Assembly: GCA_036936605.1 (NCBI GenBank)
Contig: JAUPFV010000005.1
Coordinates: forward strand, 49,682,742 to 49,746,741
Reading direction: 5' to 3'
DNA from: Limnanthes douglasii subsp. nivea
Lineage: Eukaryota; Streptophyta; Magnoliopsida; Brassicales; Limnanthaceae
DNA length: 64,000 nt
Position numbers and translations under genes: made by a program. Of the stretch, positions 56,627 to 64,000 are shown in pieces; position 1 is the stretch's first letter, and every line of letters begins with the position of its first letter. Under the pieces are notes generated by a model. The model did no database searches. It saw only the letters and a list, made by a program, of their open reading frames with translations, and had not been told where the DNA came from.

Positions 56627-57169
56627 ATGTAGTAAAGTAAGGGAAAAGTGAGGTTGAAAACTTTGGCTGATGATGATTTCGTTCTCACCACTAACACCTT
56701 ATATGTTATAATAATCATGTCAGTCCATTGGTTTTATGATGTTTTGTGTGTATAAAATTATAATATTTTTATTCGATTTTTTTTAATGAAACTAAAGATG
56801 ATTTTGAATATGTCTAAATTGTGATGCTTATTTTATAACGTTTATCCGAATACTACTAGTACTAAGTCGTAACACTATGTTTGCACAGAGTTCTTACCAC
56901 TCACATTGGTTTTTATAGATATCAAGCTGTTATGGAGTAGGATATTTTAAGTGTATTTACTATTTTCTTGCAGAACTTAAGGATTTAAGATATATTTTGA
57001 TCACCGTTTAATTTAATATATTTCTCTCGATAACTGTTACCAACCGATCAATGAACCAATTTTCATCGCATTCATATTAATAACACCACCAACTTCAATA
57101 ACAAAAATATGTAATATTAATAATACGAAAAACTTCAATTAAATATATGCAAATTGATAGAAATGAAAG

Positions 57170-60100
57170 TTATTCTATCAAAAGACTAACGGATATTGGT
57201 TTAGATGTAATGAGTTTCGTGCAGTACTTAAGTATCGACATTAGAAACCAATGAGATTTGTTAGTTAAAATCATTGTTAGTAAGAGTTTGGATTCTATTT
57301 TAATGTTTATATTCTGGACTTTAAGCTTGAAACATAAGAGGACTCTGTTTACCATATATTCTTCATGTTGCTGCTTTAATTTCACCATTATAGTCCCTAA
57401 TGATAACACTTGCACATGATTCCCGAGATATTAAATATGAGGCATCAATGTTTAACTTTAGTCTTGATGTAGGTTGTAGTGTCCATTGCGTAGCAATTGG
57501 TTTGTTAGATTTCTTAAGATGATTGAAGCAACCGAAATCATAGCTAGAGAGGAATAATTAGCCCAGAACTTATGTTTTAGTAAGTTGTCCATGTCCAAGC
57601 TAAGAACTACATTATTAATAAGGTTAATAATAACACTTGGAGTCATCTCTTGTTGGTTGTGCTTCTTTATATTTCTAGATTTCCAGATTAACCAATAGAT
57701 GACGGCTAGCAAAGTGTTCTTTATATGTTTCTTAGTTTTGGCAGATGAAAACCATTGTCTAACAACGTGTGTAAGACACATATATTTTCCAATGTGTATG
57801 TTGAACATACTGCTGAAATGTGACCATATTATCCAGGAACTTTCACATTGAACAAAAGTGTGTTGAACTGTTTCAATATTATTGCAAAATTGACACTTGG
57901 AAGCTAAGGTAATTTTTTTTCTTTGTAATATGGTATCCACTGAAACCCAGTTGTGTAGAAGTCTTCATAGTAAGAACAAAAAATTATTAGGTATGATATT
58001 ATTCCATAGTATTGATAACAACATTGAAGTAGAACCTTTACTTTTTAAAGAATTCCAAGTATCTTTAAATGCAAAAGTTCATAAATCAGAAGCTAGCCAT
58101 AGAATTTTATCTTCCGTAGAAAGCTTAATTGAATTTTTTTGGATTCGGTTGAAATCCAGATGAGTTACAGTGCGTTGAAGCCTTGAAATGTCCCATTCAT
58201 TAGAAATTCATAACTGGTTTACTTTAACTTATTGATACCAAGATTTGTTTGTCTCTCTAGAAAGATCAACGAGAGGTTTTTTGTTACACCAACAATCAAG
58301 CAAAAAATCACAATTCCCTTAACCTATAGACCAATTAATGAAATCTTCTCCTTTATTTCTAATTGCTAGCAGTCTTTTCGATATCTGTGACCTTTTATTG
58401 ATTAGCTGAACTTGCATTGGATGTGCATTGTAGAAGTAAATAACATGCATCACATTGGACCATAAGCTTTTATTGAATTTCAGCCATAACTTGCATGAAT
58501 AAGTTAGTTGAATTTCTTCAAATTTTCTAACGTGTAATCCTTCTTCAGTGTAGGGCATACTGATTTTACTCAGCTAGCCCAAGAAATAGATTTGTGATGA
58601 TCAGAGGAACCCCAAAGGTAGATGCTACATATAACTTCCATTATTTTGAGGATGAAGCTTGGGATTATTAGTGTTGAAGATGATATAAATGAATAACTGT
58701 CAGTACAGATTGTAGGAGAATTAGCATGCCACCAAAACAGAGCAAGGTATGGTCACAATCATGGATTCTCTATCTCGGCTTGGTGATAATATCCTCATAA
58801 TGTATTGTTGTATTGATGTTAGAGATAGTTTCTCCAAAGTACTTCATAAGGAATTTAATTTACTTGAAACCTGTTGAGTGTTGAATATATATAGCTCTAT
58901 TTATAGGAGAAGAAGTAGGAAGAATAAAGAAATACTTCTCTGTATTGATTAGTTTTCTAGTTGTCTCTTGATAATTTGTTTGAAATCTGTGTAATAGATC
59001 AACATTAGATTTAGCATTATTAGAGAAAATAATAATATCATCAGTATAAGATAGACAAGGGATAGCAATGTTGCTCAATATTTTATATATCATACTAGGA
59101 TTTCTTGCATTAGTTTATTTAACCCTATTATAATAAACTCTTGGGATAGGATAAAAAGAGTATGAGATATGGGATCTTCTTGTATAATTTCATTTGAGGA
59201 TTTAAAATAACATTTTGCGTCTCCATTAATGAAAATAGAGAAGTGAACAATGTTAATTGAAGTCATTACCAGCTCAATGAGCCTGCAATTAAAACCAAAG
59301 CGAGTTATAATTTTTTTTATAAAAGAAAAATGACTCTATCAAAAGCTTTAGATAGTTCTCGTTTGAGTATGAGGTTTCCATCTTTACTATTTTTGTCAAT
59401 ATTAAAAGCCAACTCTTTAGAGAGTAATATACTCTCTTGAACGTTTCTTCCTTTCACAAAACCACTATGTTCAACATAGATTACTTTAGGATGAAGATAA
59501 AAAATTCTATCACTTATGATTCTTGACATTATCCTATTAAAAACATTAGATACGCTTATACGTCTATAGTTATTCCATCTTTTAAGAGCTATCTTTTTAG
59601 GCATTAGACAAATTAAAGTGTCATATGCCCCACTATAAGCTAATTCACCATTGAAAAAAGTTCTAATAGTAGAGCATAGATCACTGCCAATGATATGCCA
59701 ATATTTATGATAGAAGTTTATATTAAAACCATCCATATCATAAGCACTAGCGGGATTAAGAGCTGTAATAGAGTTAAGAATGTCATGATCAGTAGGAGGC
59801 ATCATTAATTTGATGTTATCCTATGTTGTGACTAGACTTGGAATGGTGTCTTGTATAGATTCATAATCTATTGAGCTGTGGTTGTCAGTAAGAAGATTGC
59901 TGAAGTGGTTTAATGCTGAGATTTCCAGTTCTTTAGCTTCATAGATCAAAAATTGTTCTTAATGTCTTGAATTCCTAAAATTCTGTTTTTCTTCCATTTC
60001 TTTTTAACATAACTGTGAACAAACTTTGTATTTATGTCCCCATTCTTTTTCTATTTGATGGTGCATTTTGTTCCCAATACATTTCATCCCTAACTAGTAG

Positions 60101-61081
60101 CTGAAGATAAGATGCATTAACTTTAACAATCCTAATGTTATTTTCTTGTATAGGTGATTATGTGTAGCAAGCCTCGTGAAACTTAACTTCTTCAGTTTGT
60201 GCTAAAGAATTGAAGAGGTTGCCAAATGTAAGTCTACTCAATATTCTGAACTTAGCTTTAAGGCTCTTTAACCTTTACTAGAAAATTTGCATAGGATAAC
60301 CATAGGTAGGAATGCTCTAGCTTTCTTTGAGTACTGTATCTAGATCAGGGTGGTTAAAACAAATATTCTGAAATTTAAAAGTATATTTGAACTGATAGGT
60401 AGAGCTAGATACTTTGACACATAATGAGGAGTGATCCGACCCAATTGTAGCCATATGATTAACTGTTGTAGAATTGAAGTAGATTAACCATTAAGAGTTG
60501 TACAAAAATCTATCTAAACGCTTCCATTTGTACGAGTTTGACCAAGTGTAGGTAAATCGAAAAAACCAGCATTAGTTAATTTTACAATTTGTGATTAAAT
60601 TATTGAAATTAGCCATGATTTTCAAGCATAATGATGAACAAGATAGTTGTTCAGGTGGCTCAGAGATAGAATTAAAATCTCTCGTTAGGATCCAAGCTTT
60701 GTTAGAGTCAGCAACATGTCTAATAGATTCTCATAAAGATAATCTCATTGCTCTGGTATATTTTGCATATATAACAGTAATAAGAAAATTTTTATTGAAA
60801 GAGGAATGATTGGCCTTCACATGTAATAGTTGGTCTTGATTTAGAAGTAGATTGATATCATATGGATGATTCCAAAACAACCAGATTTTGCTAGGAGAAT
60901 TTGACATTAAGTATTGATATCCCAATAGATCAGCAGTTTTGGATAGTCTATTTATAGGTAACATTGACTCTAGAATTGCTAGAAAATTGATCTTTTCAGC
61001 CCTGATAATTGATTTTATCATTCTTCTTGTAGGTTTGTTGTATATACCTCTTTCGTTCCACCAAATAATGGTAAGAGTCAT
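57170..61081 (-). pseudogene. LINE ORF2 relic, copy 2 (with zinc-binding region)
   Basis: Endonuclease is at 60731-61081 (WWNERGIYNKPTRR; copy 1 has Asp for Gly). RT N-half is at 59317-59805 (SAYDMDGFNINFYHKYWH, RNVQES), the catalytic box YTDDIIIF near 59040, and the RT C-part at 58319-58558. The zinc-binding region absent from copy 1 is at 57458-57940: MDTILQRKKITLASKCQFCN, NIETVQHTFVQCESSW and YWLIWKSRNIKKHN, showing the CxxC...H...C pattern. It passes in another frame (QWTLQPTSRLKLN) directly into RNase H (LNIDAS, then 57170-57415). Copy 2 has the older sense residues at some sites, for example DMDGF. Stops and frameshifts remain, so it is inactive. Confidence 0.88.
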
Positions 61082-61206
61082 TTGTGAGAGCCATTTAAAG
61101 GTCTGACAGGCCTTCTGAGGTAAGATGCTTTGGTAGATTCAATTCCAGATTTGTTGCTTGGTTTTAGGTCTTTTAATTTTTTCGTAGTGGTTTTGATGAA
61201 ATTATC

Positions 61207-62461
61207 TTATGTGACAGGTATTTTAGGAGAAGATGGGAGGCTACCTATATGTTGTTGTTTAGGAGAAATACTGAATGATTGAGTAGGACCCAGGGAAGTA
61301 GCATAGATTAATCTAATACCAGCATCCAAGGTATTTATGGCTTCAATTATTTCTGATTCATGAATTTCTTGGATGATGTTTTTGTTGGGTAAAATGCTGG
61401 TATTGATTCTTGCAAAGGGCTCCATTGATGGGCTATTTTGAGTTTTGGTATGAGTTTCTGATATGGAAATGGAATGAGAAGGTTAATCTTTTAAGATTTG
61501 AGGGTTTATAGGAATAAGAGATAAAAAAAAATATTAGTCTCTGAAATCGCTGAGTTATCTTTAGGTAGCCAGACTTCAAAGGTTTTTACAGAAAGTTGAG
61601 GGATAATATGATTAGGTATTTCTGCAAGAGTAGTAGGATTTTTAAGGTCTTGAAAGAGTTTTATGTAAGATTTAGAGCTGTGACCAATGTGATAGCAGAT
61701 GAACAATAATAAGGTATATCTTCATAGGAAATGTAAACCCAAAAACCATCTTTATTTCCAAAGGTTACCCAAACTCTGTCCTAAATAGGTTGAGATAAAT
61801 CTACTTCCACCTATGCCTTACATCACTTATACAAATCTTGTTTTTTTTACGGAACCCATATATCCAAGGGAGAACCAATAGCCTTGACAATATTTCTGAT
61901 GGTATCTTGATTGTAGAAATAGTTTAGTATATTGTTTAAAGTAATCCAGAAATGGGAGATTAATGATTCTCTTCTTAAATTTTTTTACTTTCCAAACTGA
62001 TCTTTTCCAAGTCCTTTTGATATCTTCATGCAGATCTAATTCTATCAAGAGATGGTGAGGATCCCAGAGAGCTAAGGAAACTTTGCCTTTAAGTTTTAAA
62101 GAATCAAAGAATGTATGAAATTCAATCCTAGTTGGCCTATTATTGGAAAATTTCCAATCAAGGTATGTTTGGCTAAAGATCTCAGAGAAGACTTATCATA
62201 TTGTTTGAAATCGACCGAAAGGTAATCAACTTGATTTTGAATGGTAACTTGTTCATGAATCAGTGACTTTGTGTTGTTCCCAACAATATCAGCATACCTT
62301 TTCTGATGTGATGATTGCTGCTCAAATATAGGATTAGATATGATTGTGAAAGGCAGAGGTATGCTATCTGAGGTTTGGAACAAAAGAAATTCTCGATTTA
62401 ACTCTTGATTTGTATCTATTGCAGACATAGATAGTGGTTGAACGCTTGGAAGAGACAACAT
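61207..62461 (-). pseudogene. LINE ORF1 relic, copy 2
   Basis: Counterpart of 6369-7622 with the same start (MLSLPSVQPLSM), the same frameshift after LIGNFP and the same knuckle shift. Differences include Met to Ile in LIGNFP(M/I)IGQ and Phe to Ala near the tail start (MEPFARINT). Confidence 0.82.
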
Positions 62462-62499
62462 CGGGAGAATGTTGATGGATTCTAAGCCAAAGAAATGCT

Positions 62500-63678
62500 G
62501 GTAGATCTATCAAGAAATAAAGAAAAGCGTTATTGGAGAGAAGCTTGATTTTACCAATTTTTTATTGATTTTTTTTAATCACTAAGCTTGATTTTTTTCT
62601 TGTTCTATTCTCTTGTACATCACCTATTTATATTAGTATATGATCTTGTTTAGTGAATAATATGTTTGTCTAATATAATAGTTTTCTGATATAATAATCT
62701 TCCTAATTAAATATGTTTTATAATTGAATAATATTTTTAAAAAAATTATTATTCAATATTTTTATTAATCTTCAACGTCATCCATCCCTATAAACTATAG
62801 ATAAAATTTAGTATAAATAAAAAATCTAATCATTATAAAAAATTTAATGTTTGATTAAAAAAACTATTCTTGATCATTTTAATCTCATCCAAAATCTGCG
62901 AATTTAAATTAAGTATCATTAAAGCAACATAAAAATAAAAAATTAAACAATTTTTTTTCATAATCCTAACCAACTTAATTGCTTTAGATATAAAATATTA
63001 TATAAATACATCCGTTGAAATCAAACAAAAGATCTCATCAAATAAAAAAAAGAAATATTCAAACAAATACATAAAAAAAATCAAAAAATGAAACTATAAT
63101 AGTTATAAATTCAGTAAAAAAATTAATATCGAAGTAAAAAAAATCTATCTTGAACTCCAACATAAACCTACGTGGTAGAATTCAGATTTCGTGTCCCCAG
63201 CATTGTTGGTCTCTTCTAATCCGTAGGCTAATTGTTGTTGGTGTGTAAATGATTTTATTCTAAAAATTGAAAATTAAAAATTATGTATGTTTTTGGTACC
63301 ATGTGAAAGTAAAATTAAGAGAAAAAATAATATAATGCACGCGGTTTAATTCATTTTTCATATTTATCTCATATTATGTGTGACAAATTTCATTCCGCGA
63401 TATATTTTTTATTTGAACCAAAAATAAATTGTGAAACTCTACAAACTACTTAAATCTATCACATTATCAATATATTAGATCTACGCCTATTATCTTACCA
63501 ACAAACGAAAAAAACTATAAAAATAGAATTTTATAATTCAAAACTTTTAAAACAAATAAATTAAAAACTATTTTTTTTAAAGAATGAACTCAAAACAAAT
63601 CATTTCATTAGGTTTGTATTATATAGTCTAATACTTATTTTTGTTAAATCGAATTTGAAAAACCATTGTAATATGAAT
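62500..63678. other. AT-rich flank of copy 2, no gene seen
   Basis: Counterpart of 7661-8839, with small homopolymer length changes and a few substitutions. Confidence 0.6.
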
Positions 63679-63880
63679 TTTTTGAAAGATTTTCAAAAAA
63701 TAATAATAAAACTTTCAAATATTTTAATAATTTAATTAAAATAGTTTGCCAATTTTTAATTTTATAATTTAAAATAGTTAATTTTCGTAATTATAATTAA
63801 GTCGAAAACAGTAGTTCTCGTTAAAAACATAACCAATTCATGATAATAAATATAATTTCCAATAGGTACAAACAGCAGCG
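63679..63880 (+). repeat. Diverged repeat of the duplication's left end, copy 2
   Basis: Counterpart of 8840-9040. It resembles 54270-54466 in the same way. The 63881-64000 end is the GC-richer block that also precedes the LINE at 9163 in copy 1. Confidence 0.75.
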
Positions 63881-64000
63881 CGGGTACATAGGGGATAGGG
63901 GGCTCCAGCCCCCTCACCCTATTTGGACCTCCACTAACTTTAATAATTTGACTTAATAATATGTGGGGGTGGAGCTCCAACAAGTATCCAGAGATTCACA

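Larger units (their letters stand above)
57072..62499 (-). mobile_element. L1-type LINE, copy 2 (reverse strand)
   Basis: The same insertion as 2690-7660 but without the 456-base deletion, so it shows the complete order ORF1, endonuclease, RT, zinc-binding region, RNase H. It differs from copy 1 by scattered, mainly transition-type substitutions from 57921 on, and not in the RNase H part before 57456, apart from two bases near 57173. Ends are approximate. Confidence 0.9.
54367..64000. repeat. Segmental duplication, copy 2
   Basis: Same content and orientation as 1-9162, but 472 bases longer overall because it keeps 456 bases missing in copy 1, a TA array 22 bases longer, an ATT array 6 bases shorter and a few homopolymer differences. 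The alignment is still intact at the last base of the window (64000 equals 9162), so the copy continues outside. The two short blocks at its start and end are themselves related (see 8840-9040). Confidence 0.97.

Noticed and set aside
1..64000. Prokaryotic-style systems, CRISPR arrays, toxin-antitoxin or biosynthetic clusters
   Set aside because: No spaced identical repeats, no operons, and every recognisable coding block belongs to plant transposons or a plant P450 with introns.

Overview
This is plant nuclear DNA, very probably from a eudicot. It is AT-rich and almost entirely transposon-derived. The markers are a CYP714-type cytochrome P450 fragment with GT/AG introns, plant L1-type LINEs with an ORF2 RNase H domain, Ty3/gypsy elements of the Tat type (second RNase H, extra antisense ORF), a hAT transposase relic, an Au-like SINE and MITE/foldback elements. 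I see no gene that looks intact, no rRNA or tRNA gene, no CRISPR array and nothing prokaryotic. The species cannot be told from the sequence.

Layout. (1) 1-9162 and 54367-64000 are two copies of one segment, about 54.4-54.8 kb apart. The alignment runs to both window edges, so the full unit is longer than what is visible. Each copy holds a promoter-like block, a broken CYP714-like gene, a reverse-strand LINE and AT-rich flank. Bases 1-3070 are practically identical between copies, while 3083-9162 differ at roughly 1 percent. The change falls on a 456-base deletion inside copy 1. (2) 9163-10708 is the 3' part of a second LINE. (3) 10709-19700 is AT-rich with an unclassified reverse-strand relic, a hAT transposase relic, a foldback element and a MITE with clear 8-base target duplications. 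(4) 19735-41545 holds three related Tat-like retrotransposons. B is 5'-truncated (19735-23042, +). A is complete end to end (24459-32547, -). C is complete end to end (33119-41545, +). A and C lie head to head. All three carry a second coding region antisense to pol. (5) 41590-42910 is a diverged direct repeat. (6) 43746-43960 is a tRNA-derived SINE. (7) 44558-47860 is a 5' part of another Ty3/gypsy element, D. (8) 48826-53945 is a nearly full LINE, E, inserted in a diverged copy of the flank that also follows copy 1.

Nothing here forms a working pathway. Every coding region carries stops, frameshifts, deletions or lost catalytic residues. The most informative signals are structural: the mosaic identity of the duplication, the conserved antisense ORF of the three Tat-like elements, and the nesting order of the repeats. 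All alignments were done by eye, so identities and exact element ends are approximate.
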